Source of the DNA: Halocatena marina
GTDB lineage: Archaea > Halobacteriota > Halobacteria > Halobacteriales > Haloarculaceae
Length of the DNA stretch: 64,000 nucleotides
Assembly (NCBI RefSeq): GCF_025913575.1
Contig: NZ_CP109785.1
Span: 62,001 to 126,000 of the forward strand
Reading direction: 5' to 3'
Part shown: in pieces, positions 32,459 through 41,904 of the stretch
How the letters are laid out: each line of letters opens with the position of its first letter
How positions within the stretch are numbered: position 1 is the first letter of the stretch
Position numbers and translations under genes: made by a program
The notes under the pieces: model-generated
What the model was told of the DNA's origin: nothing
Database searches by the model: none
What the model saw: the letters and a program-made list of their open reading frames with translations, nothing else

Positions 32459-32731
32459 TCAGTCAACACGTTCGACGTCGAATCGCTTGGTGTCGTCTGA
32501 AATAAGCTCCTGGATCTGTTTGCGTGCATCCTGCACTGACTCTGCGACGACGACTAAGCCATCGACAGCCGGTGGGCCACTCGCCTCATAGGTCTGCTGC
32601 TCTTCGAATTCTGTCGCATAGGAGCGAAGGATCGCTCGAACACGCACTTCCATCGTCACAAGATCGATTTCGCCCGCTTCGAACTCGGATAATGCTTCCT
32701 CGACGTTCCTGAGTGCTGATATACGATCCAT
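32459..32731 (-). CDS. 90-residue protein coupled to mcm
   Basis: The small acidic, helical protein (MDRISALRNVEEALSEFEAG at the start) has a central beta segment DGLVVVAESVQDARKQI. It is not recognised. The ATG begins on the base right after the mcm stop codon, with no spacer, so it is almost certainly translated from the mcm message. Its helical N-terminus could bind a partner; direct contact with MCM is only a hypothesis. Confidence 0.75.
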   Translation of the reverse strand: MDRISALRNVEEALSEFEAGEIDLVTMEVRVRAILRSYATEFEEQQTYEASGPPAVDGLVVVAESVQDARKQIQELISDDTKRFDVERVD

Positions 32732-35700
32732 CTATACGGTTCGGAGATTGCCAGTGTTCGGCTCGTAGACATCTCCCTGTCGCCGTAGTTTCTCGATTTC
32801 GTGTTCGGCCTTCGAACGTTCCATCCCCACCGTTTCCGCATAATCGAGTATTTCTTCGATTGGTGCACCGTCGTCGTACTCTTGCTCGATTTCGGAGATG
32901 ATTCCCTTGATGTTGCGGATGCGATCGCGCTGGCTCTTCGACGTTCCGGTCTCGATGACATCAGCATCGAATTCGCCGGTTTCGGGATCCATCCCAATGT
33001 CTTCGAGCGACGCAGTCACGACTTCGAGGATACGATCGACATCTTCTTTCTCGACGGTATCAGACAGCCGTACCCGGGCGCTTGCCTCCGCTAAGCGAAC
33101 CAACGCTTCGAGCTTGCGGGCCGTCACTGGCACCGGCGCGTCACCGTCTGTGCCCTGTGAGCGCAGATCCACGTAGAAATCCTCGATTGAGGTTTTTGCT
33201 TCCTCAGTCATCATTGGGAAACAACTCCGTTTCGCGTAGGCGATGTATTTACGCAACAGATCAGCGTCGATCGACGGCTCTACGTCCTCGGTGACACTGT
33301 CTACCTCTTCCTGTGAAACGTTCGACGTGCTGGTCTCAGTCCGGTGGGTGTGAAGCTCCCCCGCGTAGTTCGTGTTGACGATGTGTTCGGCGAGTTCCTT
33401 GTCCTTCTCCGGGTTGGGCTTGTCAGTCACTGTGAAAATGATGTCGAATCGGGAGATGAGCGCCGGTTCGAGATCGATCTGTTCTGGGATTGATTCGTAC
33501 TCATCGAACCGACCGTATTTCGGGTTGGCTGCACCGAGCAGCGAACATCTCGATTTGAGGGTTGCGTTAATTCCTGCCTTGCTGATGCTGATCTCCTGCT
33601 GTTCGAGTGCTTCGTGCATCGCCGACCGGTCTTCGGAGTTGTGCACGATCATCCCGTTGGCAACGAAGTTGTGTGTCCCTTCGACAGTGAGGTCGTAGAC
33701 TGATTCGTACGCGTGATCGTCGATACTTCGCGTTCGTTCGACTTTCCTGTACGAGACGTCTTTTCCGCTGTAATCACGACGTTCGAGCGGTGCGTGCAAG
33801 ACGTTCAGCTTTGTGCCACCATCTGTGACTGGATTCGGGACGGCAACGAGGTCGTTACGAGCGAGATCCGCAGCGGGTTTCTCAGTCCGTTCGTCGTTTT
33901 TGAGAACGAAAAACGGGTGATCGGCCGTTGTCGTGAGCGATTCTCCCGATTCGAGTGTGATCTCGTGCAGTTGCGTTGGAGCGTCGTACTCGTGGACCGC
34001 CTCGATAGAGCGACGGACAATTCGACCGTCGTCATCCATCGTCCACACCTCTTTGTTCATGCCGCGTATCGTCCGTCCGTTTTCGTAGTGAGACGCTTCT
34101 TTTCCCTCGGATGCAGCGTCGCATGCGAGTTCACGGATCGGAACCGTTCCCTGCCCTGTCAGAACGAGCGTATCGCCGGTCACACACCGCATTTTATCGA
34201 GCTCGTCGACTGCGGCGACGCCCTGATCGGCGAGCACGAGTGCCCCCGCCTCAAGCGACCACTGCTGGCCCTCGCTGAAGTCGTCTCGAACCGCAGCAGC
34301 GGTAATCCCTGCTGCAGACGAACCTTTTCCTGCTGTGTACACCGAACGCGGCGCGATGTTTCTGACGTACTGTAAGAGCTGAGAGTTGTGCGAAACAACA
34401 TCATTCGAGAGATACGTGTGCGTTCCCGCAACTTCGAGGTCGTACACCCACTCCTCGTCCGGCTCGGTGATTGTAATTGCTTCAATGCGATCAGAGACAA
34501 CCGCTGGTGCAGCGTGTGATACAGACGTCTCTGCACTCTTTGTGTCTGTGCCCCCGTCGGTCGCCGTCGCAGTCGTGGAGTGTATCGAGATCCGCTGCTC
34601 TTGATCCAGACTCTGACTTTGAGTCTGATTTTGATTTTGTTCCCGATATCCATCGGCAACTGCGATTGGATCGCCAACAGCGAGTGACTCGGCTCGTACT
34701 GGCGTAAATTGACCATCTGAATCCACGAACAGTGGGTGTGAGGGTGTCACTTCGAGCTCGTATCCGCGCGCTGTCTCGATGTGGTACATCTGCTCCGGTG
34801 CTGTGCGCTTCCAAACTTTGGTCGCTCGTTTCTGTGTTAATGTTCCGTCGCTATCGAGCGATGGCAGCCAAAACTCACAGGATTGATAGACGCCGTCGTC
34901 GATCGGTTCTGGGTCATCGAGGCGTGATTCGACCAGCTCACGGATCGGTGCTTGTGATCCGTCGGCGAGCCGGACGCTGGTCTCTCCCGAGACACACTTT
35001 CCTGTCCCCGGGTCACCGATCAAGAGGATATGCATATCTCCCCGGATGCGCGAACCGTCCGGAAGGTTCTTTGTAACGCCAGAGAACAACTGGAGGATGA
35101 TGGCCAACTTCTCGTCGTCGTAACCGTAGATCGACGGGGCCATCGAGGCAACCATCTGATCGTAGATGTCGTTTTCATCCGACAATGAGATGATTCGCTT
35201 TTTGTCCTCCTCGGTGATCGTCATGTCCTCGAACCGGTCGTCTTCGATCTCGACCGTAATCCCTTCCATGTAGATATCAAACATGGTCGATTTTTCCCCG
35301 TGGGATTCCTGTTGGTCGAGGTGTAACACGCCCGTCACTCGAACGGTGTCGCCTGCAGTAACCTCGCCAGTGATGTCATCTTCGATATGGATGTCGATAT
35401 TTTGTGGACGTTCACCCCCGCGCAGTCCTTCTGGACTCTCCTGAACGCGGATCTTTTGTGCATCGATGAATTCAGATTGGTCAAAATTGATGCGGAACGG
35501 ACCCTGTCGCTCACAGCCCTGACATTCGTGTGGTTGGTGAAAGTCACCGCCCGTTTGTGGAATACGCGTTAGCGACCCACAACGCTGGCATTCGAAAGCT
35601 GCCTCCTGAATCTTCGGACGGACGTCCGTCGCTTTTCGGATGATTCCCCGGAGGCTCACCAGCTGGCCGCAGTGATGTGCGCGAATCTCTCGTATTTCGG

Positions 35701-35989
35701 TCGTTTCCGGAAGATCGTACGTACGAACGTGAGCCTGCCCGAGACTCACGTCCACCGGGAGATCATACAACCGTAACGCTTCCTCTGCGTACTCGCGGAA
35801 CTGCTCGGGTTGCGTGCGAAGATCCTCGGCGAGCGATTGGTCGTAGCGATAGAGATCGTTCCAAGAGACGTAGAGCGAGCGCTTATCGTTGGGATACTTG
35901 CGTGCGAGTTCACCAATCTCGTTGCGGTAGTAGGTGCGGTAGAACTCCTCGAAGCTATCGATGATTTCGGTGTTCTCCGCGCGAGCCAT
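32732..35989 (-). CDS. mcm: Replicative helicase MCM interrupted by two mini-inteins
   Basis: The 1085-residue precursor gives a spliced product of about 698 residues. The N-terminal domain has a zinc motif (CQRC near 134-137, CQGC near 156-159) and OB-fold. Walker A GDPGTGK is at 325-331 and Walker B/DELDKMR at 595-601. The arginine finger is in ISRFD and a C-terminal winged helix follows. MCM is the hexameric replicative helicase. Inteins occupy residues 332-535 and 602-784, each directly after a catalytic motif. The ATG at 35989 (MARAENTE) is preferred over 36007 because the TATA-like box is spaced for it and MCM homology starts there. Confidence 0.96.
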   Translation of the reverse strand: MARAENTEIIDSFEEFYRTYYRNEIGELARKYPNDKRSLYVSWNDLYRYDQSLAEDLRTQPEQFREYAEEALRLYDLPVDVSLGQAHVRTYDLPETTEIREIRAHHCGQLVSLRGIIRKATDVRPKIQEAAFECQRCGSLTRIPQTGGDFHQPHECQGCERQGPFRINFDQSEFIDAQKIRVQESPEGLRGGERPQNIDIHIEDDITGEVTAGDTVRVTGVLHLDQQESHGEKSTMFDIYMEGITVEIEDDRFEDMTITEEDKKRIISLSDENDIYDQMVASMAPSIYGYDDEKLAIILQLFSGVTKNLPDGSRIRGDMHILLIGDPGTGKCVSGETSVRLADGSQAPIRELVESRLDDPEPIDDGVYQSCEFWLPSLDSDGTLTQKRATKVWKRTAPEQMYHIETARGYELEVTPSHPLFVDSDGQFTPVRAESLAVGDPIAVADGYREQNQNQTQSQSLDQEQRISIHSTTATATDGGTDTKSAETSVSHAAPAVVSDRIEAITITEPDEEWVYDLEVAGTHTYLSNDVVSHNSQLLQYVRNIAPRSVYTAGKGSSAAGITAAAVRDDFSEGQQWSLEAGALVLADQGVAAVDELDKMRCVTGDTLVLTGQGTVPIRELACDAASEGKEASHYENGRTIRGMNKEVWTMDDDGRIVRRSIEAVHEYDAPTQLHEITLESGESLTTTADHPFFVLKNDERTEKPAADLARNDLVAVPNPVTDGGTKLNVLHAPLERRDYSGKDVSYRKVERTRSIDDHAYESVYDLTVEGTHNFVANGMIVHNSEDRSAMHEALEQQEISISKAGINATLKSRCSLLGAANPKYGRFDEYESIPEQIDLEPALISRFDIIFTVTDKPNPEKDKELAEHIVNTNYAGELHTHRTETSTSNVSQEEVDSVTEDVEPSIDADLLRKYIAYAKRSCFPMMTEEAKTSIEDFYVDLRSQGTDGDAPVPVTARKLEALVRLAEASARVRLSDTVEKEDVDRILEVVTASLEDIGMDPETGEFDADVIETGTSKSQRDRIRNIKGIISEIEQEYDDGAPIEEILDYAETVGMERSKAEHEIEKLRRQGDVYEPNTGNLRTV
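33638..34186 (-). other. MCM intein 2 (183 residues, mini-intein)
   Basis: It begins CVTGDTLVLTGQG (catalytic Cys1), has block B TADHPFFVL, and ends MIVHN before Ser+1 of the host. The insertion point is after DELDKMR, just past Walker B. At 183 residues there is no room for a homing endonuclease, and no LAGLIDADG motif is visible. Splicing residues (Cys1, TxxH, His-Asn, Ser+1) are intact, so it should splice. Confidence 0.93.
34385..34996 (-). other. MCM intein 1 (204 residues, mini-intein)
   Basis: It begins CVSGETSVRLADG (Cys1), has block B TPSHPLFV, and ends VVSHN before Ser+1 (SQLLQY). It interrupts Walker A between the Lys of GDPGTGK and the following Ser, so unspliced MCM cannot bind ATP properly. 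A Gln/Ser/Thr-rich disordered segment (NQNQTQSQS and neighbours) sits where an endonuclease domain would be, a sign of endonuclease loss. Splicing residues look complete. Confidence 0.93.
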
Positions 35990-36012
35990 CGCATCCTCGT
36001 TGTGCATCTCCG

Positions 36013-36020
36013 GATAAGTA
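36013..36020 (-). promoter_or_regulatory. TATA-like box for mcm
   Basis: TACTTATC on the minus strand, 24-31 nt before the ATG at 35989 and only 6-13 nt before the ATG at 36007. It decides for the shorter start. Confidence 0.5.
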
Positions 36021-36233
36021 CCTTCGCACAGCCGAGTGGAAGTGAATGTGATAGACTATCAAGCGATCCCGTTGGATCACGAGAGCTGACTCGATTCACA
36101 GCGAGGGTCTCACTGCCAGATGGCCTGTAATCTATTTACTTTAACAAGTGTTTCTCTCAGTATAGATGGTCGATCTTCTCCTTTGTAGTGAATCGTCGTC
36201 GTAGGGGTCGGATCCCCCGTTGTAACAAGATGA

Positions 36234-37271
36234 TCACACGATCCCGATCAGCTGCAACAGTGAGGCGAGAAGATCGCCGTAGGTGAGTGCGGTTAGTAGC
36301 CCGAAAAACACCACGACGAGAAACGGAATACCGGGAGAGACCCACACCGACTCGGTCTCGCTGGAACTGAGCAGCTCCAACCCAGCGCGCAACTGCGCAG
36401 GTGTGGATCCGTACGCATCGCCGTCGATATCCGCAAAAAAGGCAGCCACCCCCCACGCGTCGGACGCAGCCGCATCGATCTCCCGGTCGTCGATTCGCTG
36501 TCGATCGGCTCGCCGAGTCTCGCTATACAGCTGACTACTGATCAGTCGCTCGTCGTACTCAGCTACTGAGCCGTCGCCGGGATCGTTCGGTGTCGTCGGA
36601 ATACTCGTTGGATCACGGTGTGTGGCCGGTGACTGACGCACTGCCTCCAGCGTCGATCCTCGCCAGCGCAGATACATTCGAACTGCATCGATATCGAGTC
36701 CGTCGCTGTCACTGTCCTGTGTTCCATCTTTCTGGAGGAGTTGTCCATGCACGTTCGCCACTCTGTCGACGGAGACCGGCCATCCGACGAACATCGTCGG
36801 TTGACACCGACCGTTGATAGCGTTCCGGCCAGCGAGCACGAGTGGAATGGCAGCCGAAATGAGTGCTGTATTCGTGAGGATCGTGAGCGAGAACACGCCA
36901 ACTGCGGATGGTTCGAGCGGGATTGCGGTCCATCGAACGTACACCTCGGGATACGTCGGAAAAACCACCGCGAGCGTCACGATTGCCTTTGCATCCGCAC
37001 CGCCAAAGCCACCCAGTCGCCAGACAGCGTATCCCAACGGGGCAACCACTCCGAGGCTCACTCCGACGCGAAGAAAAAACAGCGACTGAATCTCTGGTGA
37101 CGAGAGAGCGATAACCGACCGGCCGTCCAGCGTTAGGGTGATGAGACCAACGGCGACGAGTGGAACCCAGACACAGTTCGGTACCCGTCGGGTTCGAACA
37201 TCCTGATAGGCAGCCCACGCGAAAACGGGAACGGTAACGAACCTGAGTAAATCGGGAATCGAGACGAACAC
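36234..37271 (-). CDS. pibD: Archaeal prepilin peptidase PibD
   Basis: The 345-residue aspartic membrane protease has catalytic Asp24 in AYQDVRTRRVPN and Asp93 in the FGGADAK (GxGD-type) motif. There are about six N-terminal helices, then a long hydrophilic insert (about 165-300), and a last helix near the C-terminus (FLVVVFFGLLTALTYGD). It cleaves class III signal peptides of archaellins and pilins. The start is GTG at 37271 (read as Met, then FVSIPDLLRF), chosen because the TATA box fits and an N-terminal helix follows directly. The long insert is typical of haloarchaea. Confidence 0.88.
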   Translation of the reverse strand: MFVSIPDLLRFVTVPVFAWAAYQDVRTRRVPNCVWVPLVAVGLITLTLDGRSVIALSSPEIQSLFFLRVGVSLGVVAPLGYAVWRLGGFGGADAKAIVTLAVVFPTYPEVYVRWTAIPLEPSAVGVFSLTILTNTALISAAIPLVLAGRNAINGRCQPTMFVGWPVSVDRVANVHGQLLQKDGTQDSDSDGLDIDAVRMYLRWRGSTLEAVRQSPATHRDPTSIPTTPNDPGDGSVAEYDERLISSQLYSETRRADRQRIDDREIDAAASDAWGVAAFFADIDGDAYGSTPAQLRAGLELLSSSETESVWVSPGIPFLVVVFFGLLTALTYGDLLASLLQLIGIV

Positions 37272-37293
37272 ACCGCACGTGGGCGCGGTATCT

Positions 37294-37300
37294 GATTTAA
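37294..37300 (-). promoter_or_regulatory. TATA-like box for pibD
   Basis: TTAAATC on the minus strand, 23-29 nt before the GTG at 37271, inside the longer open frame. It supports the GTG as a leaderless start. Confidence 0.55.
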
Positions 37301-37303
37301 GAT

Positions 37304-37705
37304 TTAATCCAAAAACTGTTCTAGCTGGTGTCGTCGTCGTGCGGCGTCCCACTGGGGCTGGGTACTTCCTTGCCGCCCCACTCGATCGATGACCAACAAC
37401 GGATCAGCACCCGCTCGTTCAACACGTTCGAGCAAATGTTCAATTTCGGAGCGATTGAGCGCAAGTGACTTCAGAAGACCGAGGACGAGCGCCATCGGTA
37501 CCGCCGCCTCACCCGTCGGGAACGACTCACTGATTCGCTCGAACGCTGGATCAGACGCAGCATCCAACTCGGGTTGGTTCGTCGGATGCAACGAGAGACA
37601 CTGAGTACAGATCGCAAGCGTTCGCTGTGAATCGGGAGCGTACTCTCGTAGTTCGGTGGGAACGAAGAATGGAACGAGTGGCGAATCACAGTCTGGACAG
37701 GTCAT
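37304..37705 (-). CDS. Small zinc-binding protein upstream of pibD (DUF6276-like)
   Basis: The 133-residue protein has CPDC (Cys3, Cys6) and CTQC (Cys33, Cys36), a treble-clef or zinc-ribbon-like pair, with VPFFVPTELREYAP between them. A helical C-terminus (NRSEIEHLLERVERAGADP) follows. It resembles a haloarchaeal family I recall as DUF6276; the function is unknown. It precedes pibD by about 30 nt on the same strand, so the pair may be read together although pibD has its own TATA box. Confidence 0.75.
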   Translation of the reverse strand: MTCPDCDSPLVPFFVPTELREYAPDSQRTLAICTQCLSLHPTNQPELDAASDPAFERISESFPTGEAAVPMALVLGLLKSLALNRSEIEHLLERVERAGADPLLVIDRVGRQGSTQPQWDAARRRHQLEQFLD

Positions 37706-37745
37706 ACGCCCGATTAGTGAAGCAGCGTGAAAACGGTATCAAATC

Positions 37746-38453
37746 TCAGTCGGCAGCGGGTGCTTTCTCGCGTTCGGGCTCCTCACTTCCGGATTCGGAT
37801 GATTCACGCGCCTCGGCTTCCTTCTCTTCAGCCTCCTTCTTGTTTTTGATCTTTTTCAGTCTGAAGATCTCTTCGCGCTCTTGTTCTTCGAGCTTTTGTT
37901 CGATGTACTCTTCACTCTCGTAGAGGTCCGGAAGAAGCTTGAACTCAAGTGCGTTGACCCGTCGCTTGGTCGTTTCGATCTCTTCGAGCATCTTCTTCAT
38001 CGCCGTTTCGACCTCTGCAGCGAGAATAATCTGTGCGAGGAGATCCTCGTAGGCTTCTGCGGCCTCGTCGATGCGAGCACTCGTACCGACGACACCGTAG
38101 CCGCGCTCATCGAGTGATTTCTTCACCTTCGAGGATTCGATCTGTGGAACGACCACACCCATGATGTTTTTCGACTGGGTCGTGATCTCGGGATGTTCTT
38201 TCAACGCAGCGGCCGCACCGCGCACCGCGATATCGCCGTCCATCGCGCGCGCCATATTGATTTTGCGCTGGGCGCTCTCGTAGGCCGTATCGAGATCTGA
38301 ACGCACGTCTTGGGCCTGATCGAGAATGTCCATGAACTCCATGATAAGCCCATCGCGTTTCTTTTCGAGCGTGTCGTGCCCGCGCTCGGAGAGTTTGATG
38401 CGCTCCTCGATCGCCATGAGGTTCTTCCGGGTCGGCTTGACGTCCGTGGCCAT
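37746..38453 (-). CDS. atpD: A/V-type ATP synthase subunit D
   Basis: The 235-residue protein is the central-stalk subunit D of the archaeal ATP synthase. The helical hairpin begins [20 protein letters not shown], and the C-terminal helix has [17 protein letters not shown], both diagnostic. A charged Glu/Lys-rich tail (about 200-235) is typical of haloarchaea. The ATG at 38453 is preferred to TTG at 38462. No other ATP synthase gene is within the window, so the gene is separate from the rest of the operon or at its end elsewhere. Confidence 0.95.
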   Translation of the reverse strand: MATDVKPTRKNLMAIEERIKLSERGHDTLEKKRDGLIMEFMDILDQAQDVRSDLDTAYESAQRKINMARAMDGDIAVRGAAAALKEHPEITTQSKNIMGVVVPQIESSKVKKSLDERGYGVVGTSARIDEAAEAYEDLLAQIILAAEVETAMKKMLEEIETTKRRVNALEFKLLPDLYESEEYIEQKLEEQEREEIFRLKKIKNKKEAEEKEAEARESSESGSEEPEREKAPAAD

Positions 38454-38664
38454 GTTATTCAAAAATTACCCATGGAGGCTCTTACGTGTTGTCGTTGGTC
38501 GTGATTGAGCGTCTAAGCACAACACTCCGTACTTATATTACTGGAGAAATCACAACGAGACTCACTACGAAAACCGCGTCGCTCTCTCCGTGTCTTCGTC
38601 GATCGGAACAACCGAATGACTGTGAGTGTCACCCGTGCTTGTTATTATCATAAATCAGTTGGGG

Positions 38665-38670
38665 TTTAAT
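38665..38670 (+). promoter_or_regulatory. TATA-like box for the acetyltransferase at 38695
   Basis: TTTAAT, 25-30 nt before the ATG at 38695. It fixes that ATG rather than the upstream start as the likely beginning. Confidence 0.55.
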
Positions 38671-38694
38671 ACGGTTGACTGTCTGCGAGAGGGT

Positions 38695-39225
38695 ATGCCG
38701 GGACCAACGTTCTGCGACGGTGATATCGTAGAACTTCGGACGATCGAGGAAGAGGACATCGAGTTTCTACAGCAGCTCATTAACGATTCGCGCGTCCGAA
38801 CCTCCCTTGCCGCTGTCGAGCCGAAAAACCGAGAGCAAGAGCGAGATTGGGTTGGCTCGCTCGGAGATGATGACAGCGTTCATCTCCTCATTTGTGCCGA
38901 TGGCGAACGGGTCGGGTGTATCAGTCTCAAGCCCCCAAACGAGATCTGGGGCGTGGTCGAGGTTGGCTACATGATTGCGCCCGAACAGTGGGGGAATGGG
39001 TACGCGACGGATGCACTGGCAACACTGTGTGGCTACGCATTCAACGAGCGACGACTCAACAAGGTCTACGCCCACTGTTTTACGACGAACCCCGCATCGA
39101 GGCGGGTTCTAGAAAAGGTTGGCTTCGAGGAGGAAGGTCTCCTCCGCGAGGAAGCTTTCATTGACGGTGACCACGTCGATGTTCATCGCTACGGGCTTCT
39201 GGCTAATGAGTGGCAGAATGCGTGA
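38695..39225 (+). CDS. GNAT acetyltransferase (RimJ/RimL-like)
   Basis: The 176-residue protein follows the ribosomal N-acetyltransferase pattern. VELRTIEEEDIEFLQQLIND is near the start, and the acetyl-CoA loop APEQWGNGYATDAL follows EVGYMI. The C-terminal NKVYAHCFTTNPASRRVLEKVGF is typical of the RimJ/RimL subfamily, which acetylates protein N-termini or small molecules. The target is unknown. Confidence 0.9.
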   Translation: MPGPTFCDGDIVELRTIEEEDIEFLQQLINDSRVRTSLAAVEPKNREQERDWVGSLGDDDSVHLLICADGERVGCISLKPPNEIWGVVEVGYMIAPEQWGNGYATDALATLCGYAFNERRLNKVYAHCFTTNPASRRVLEKVGFEEEGLLREEAFIDGDHVDVHRYGLLANEWQNA

Positions 39226-39363
39226 TTACTGTTCGAATATAGTGGTCTATGTCGCTCGAAGCTCTCCAGACACACACCGTCGAAATCGTGCGCTGTGTCA
39301 GCACGCCTGCGTTCGATGATCGTTGCGCGCACATTTTTCACCGCTGGGCGTCCGGATGCGTGT

Positions 39364-40242
39364 ATGGTACTCGACGTACTGTCTGAGGAGGACGAACCGC
39401 GCGCCATCGACACCCACGCTCACCAGCCGACAAGCGAATTCTTAGAAGACGCTGGCGGGGAGATAATGCGCGACGCCGCCAAAAAATTCGGAACCGATCT
39501 CGAAACGTGGGACTATGAGGCGATGATCGAGGAGTATCACGAAGTGGGCGTTGGTCGCGCCATTCTCCTCGGCTGGGACGCAGAGACGAACACCGGAAAT
39601 CCGCCCGTTCCAAACGACTACGTTGCCGAGGTGCGCGATGCACACCCCGACTTTTTCGTCGCATTCGGCGGTGTCGATCCACTCAAGGATACTGCAATCG
39701 AGGAAGCAGAGCGTTGTATCGAGGATCTCGATCTTTCCGGATTCAAGTTCCAGCAGATCGCGCAGGGATTCGACCCGAGCGATCCCGAACACGAAGCGCT
39801 CTTTAGCACCATCGAGGAGCTCGGTGTCCCTGTTGTTTTCCACGGCGGAAGCTCGACGCTCGGCGCGGGAGCGCCCGGTGGTCGTGGTCTCCAACTGAAG
39901 TACGGCGACCCGATGCTCGTCGATGATCTTGCTGCGCGTCATCCGGATCTCGACATTCTCCTCGCACACCCCGCGTTCCCGTGGGAAAAAGAGCAACTCG
40001 CCATCTGCCAACAGAAGGGCAACGTCTACATGGATCTCTCGGGCTGGCTCCCAAAATACATCGACGAACAGGTGCTCCAGTACGCGGGATCAATCCTGAA
40101 GGACAAAGTGATGTTCGGAACAGACTACCCGATGATCCACCCGGATCGCTGGCTCCAGCAGTTCGAAACCCACACAGATTACTCGAAAGAAGTCCAGCGA
40201 AAACTCCTCTGGGAGAACGCCGAAGCGTTCCTTGGACTATAA
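39364..40242 (+). CDS. Amidohydrolase, ACMSD-like family
   Basis: The 292-residue TIM-barrel metal enzyme has DTHAHQP near the start (His18, His20), VVFHGGSS, LLAHPAFPWE and FGTDYP as metal and catalytic segments. This is the amidohydrolase-2 group (decarboxylases and hydrolases such as ACMSD). The substrate is unknown. The ATG at 39364 is chosen over the longer frame; an ATTTTT element lies about 27 nt upstream. Confidence 0.87.
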   Translation: MVLDVLSEEDEPRAIDTHAHQPTSEFLEDAGGEIMRDAAKKFGTDLETWDYEAMIEEYHEVGVGRAILLGWDAETNTGNPPVPNDYVAEVRDAHPDFFVAFGGVDPLKDTAIEEAERCIEDLDLSGFKFQQIAQGFDPSDPEHEALFSTIEELGVPVVFHGGSSTLGAGAPGGRGLQLKYGDPMLVDDLAARHPDLDILLAHPAFPWEKEQLAICQQKGNVYMDLSGWLPKYIDEQVLQYAGSILKDKVMFGTDYPMIHPDRWLQQFETHTDYSKEVQRKLLWENAEAFLGL

Positions 40243-40378
40243 CGTCGAACTACATCTCGATAGATTCAGCATAACGACGAGATGCTTTCCAAGTGGCGCT
40301 CTGTTTCACGTGGAGCTACTGGATCATCAATCTCTGAAAGATGGCTCGAACTGCACTGGTAACGCTTCGATTATGTCG

Positions 40379-41863
40379 TCACCCGTTCGTGACCGTCACC
40401 GTGACTGCTTCGGGCATGTATGCATTATTGCCGTATCCTTTCCTGTTCCACGGATACTTCCCGTTCTGGATCTGGCGGAGATTCTCATCGGGCTTCGAAA
40501 TCGTCGCCGGTTGGCTCCGACCGTTTTCGTCGGTCGCTCGCGAGACGAGCGTATACTCACCTGGTGTGACATCCCACTCGTATCTGAACATCCGCCACGC
40601 GGTCGGTCCGGGATGCGGTCCCGCGAATTCGGCCTCCGAGAACGTCTTGCCGCCGTCGGTTGAGACTTCAACTTGCTTCACCTCATCTTCGCCCGCCCAC
40701 GCAACACCGAGAACATCGATCGTTCCCTCTGAATTCGGACTGACTGTGGCCCCATCGATCGGCGAGGTAACGAAGGATTTCGTTAGCATCTCGTACATGT
40801 AGGGGTGTTTGACCTGATCGGAGGTCATCTGTGCCTCAGTGTCAAAGGTGTCGATCGTCTTGTACTGTTTCGCTTCGGAGTCTTGCGCCGGAAGGATCCG
40901 GTAGGAGTACTGTTGCCAGTGGGTGTAGAGGCGCTGATCTCCCTCTTCCCACTTTTCACCATACAGCATCGTATCCATCACGTGCATCCGGTTGACCCAT
41001 TTGACGCTGTTGCAGCCGTACCAACCGGGTACGATGAGCCGAACCGGAAAGCCGTGCTCTGCGGTGAGTGGCTCGCCGTTACGCTCGTACGCAAGAATCG
41101 TGTCTTTTCTGACCTTTGACAGCGGAATCGAGCGTGCGAACACGTCCTCTCCCTCGGGTGCATCGGCACCCATCACGGCGAGATATCCGTCGCTCTCTAC
41201 TCCAAATTGGTCGAGCACCTCGCTTACGGGCGTTCCTCGATAGAACGCAGTTCCCATGGCACCGAACGTCCACTGACTGCCAGCGACCTGTGGCTCGAAG
41301 TAGCCGCGACCATTGCCGGCGCACTGCATCGTGTGCGCGACGGTCTCCGTCGAGAAATCAGATTTGAGTGACGCGATCGAAAGATCCGTTTGCTCCTGAA
41401 TCTTCCCGGTCAACGAGATGGTGTGCTCGCTCTCAGTGAGCTTCGGCGAGTCGTAATGACTCCTGATGTAACTATCCTCGACACTGGTCTTGAACTCCGT
41501 ATATTTGTCCGTGCGTTCCGTTTCGCCGTTCGGAGGACTCCCTGAGAAAATTTTCAATCCCGAATATTTCTCCTTCAACGAATCAGCGTCGTAGGTATGA
41601 TATCCCGGTCGCTGTCCGCTTTCTGTCCCCGTTTGTGTCTGTGTCTGCGTGCCGTCCGTTGGATTGCCTCCTTCAAGTTGGCTGCATCCGGCGAGCACGC
41701 TCGCTCCGACAGCCATACCGGCAGCTGCGAGGTATCGACGCCGACTCACGTACCTCTCGCGCTTGGTCTGCTCATTGGATGTTGTCTCATTCGTCTCGGC
41801 CTGAGTGGTGTCTGTCGTAGTGGCCGATTCTCTCTCACTCGCTTCAATATCGTTCATTGTCAT
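40379..41863 (-). CDS. Tat-exported sulfite-oxidase-like molybdopterin enzyme
   Basis: The 494-residue lipoprotein has Tat motif SRRRYL (Arg41-43) and lipobox Cys60 (VLAGC). The SUOX-type molybdopterin domain carries the Mo-ligating Cys181 in HTMQCAGNGRGYF and HGFPVRLIVPGWYGCNSVKW. A C-terminal Ig-like dimerisation domain (about 345-490) follows. The family oxidises sulfite or reduces related S/N-oxides. No heme or heme-binding CxxCH is present, so electrons must go to a partner, most likely the halocyanin encoded directly upstream. The ATG at 41863 has a GGAG 9 nt before it. An in-frame GTG at 41908 overlapping the halocyanin stop is an alternative. Confidence 0.88.
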   Translation of the reverse strand: MTMNDIEASERESATTTDTTQAETNETTSNEQTKRERYVSRRRYLAAAGMAVGASVLAGCSQLEGGNPTDGTQTQTQTGTESGQRPGYHTYDADSLKEKYSGLKIFSGSPPNGETERTDKYTEFKTSVEDSYIRSHYDSPKLTESEHTISLTGKIQEQTDLSIASLKSDFSTETVAHTMQCAGNGRGYFEPQVAGSQWTFGAMGTAFYRGTPVSEVLDQFGVESDGYLAVMGADAPEGEDVFARSIPLSKVRKDTILAYERNGEPLTAEHGFPVRLIVPGWYGCNSVKWVNRMHVMDTMLYGEKWEEGDQRLYTHWQQYSYRILPAQDSEAKQYKTIDTFDTEAQMTSDQVKHPYMYEMLTKSFVTSPIDGATVSPNSEGTIDVLGVAWAGEDEVKQVEVSTDGGKTFSEAEFAGPHPGPTAWRMFRYEWDVTPGEYTLVSRATDENGRSQPATISKPDENLRQIQNGKYPWNRKGYGNNAYMPEAVTVTVTNG

Positions 41864-41904
41864 GTTTAGAATCTCCGTTTTGTTACTCGCTCTCTGAGGT
41901 GGAG

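Noticed and set aside
33713..34375. 220-codon plus-strand frame within the mcm intein region
   Set aside because: It is antisense to intein 2 and part of MCM, with no recognisable domain or promoter.
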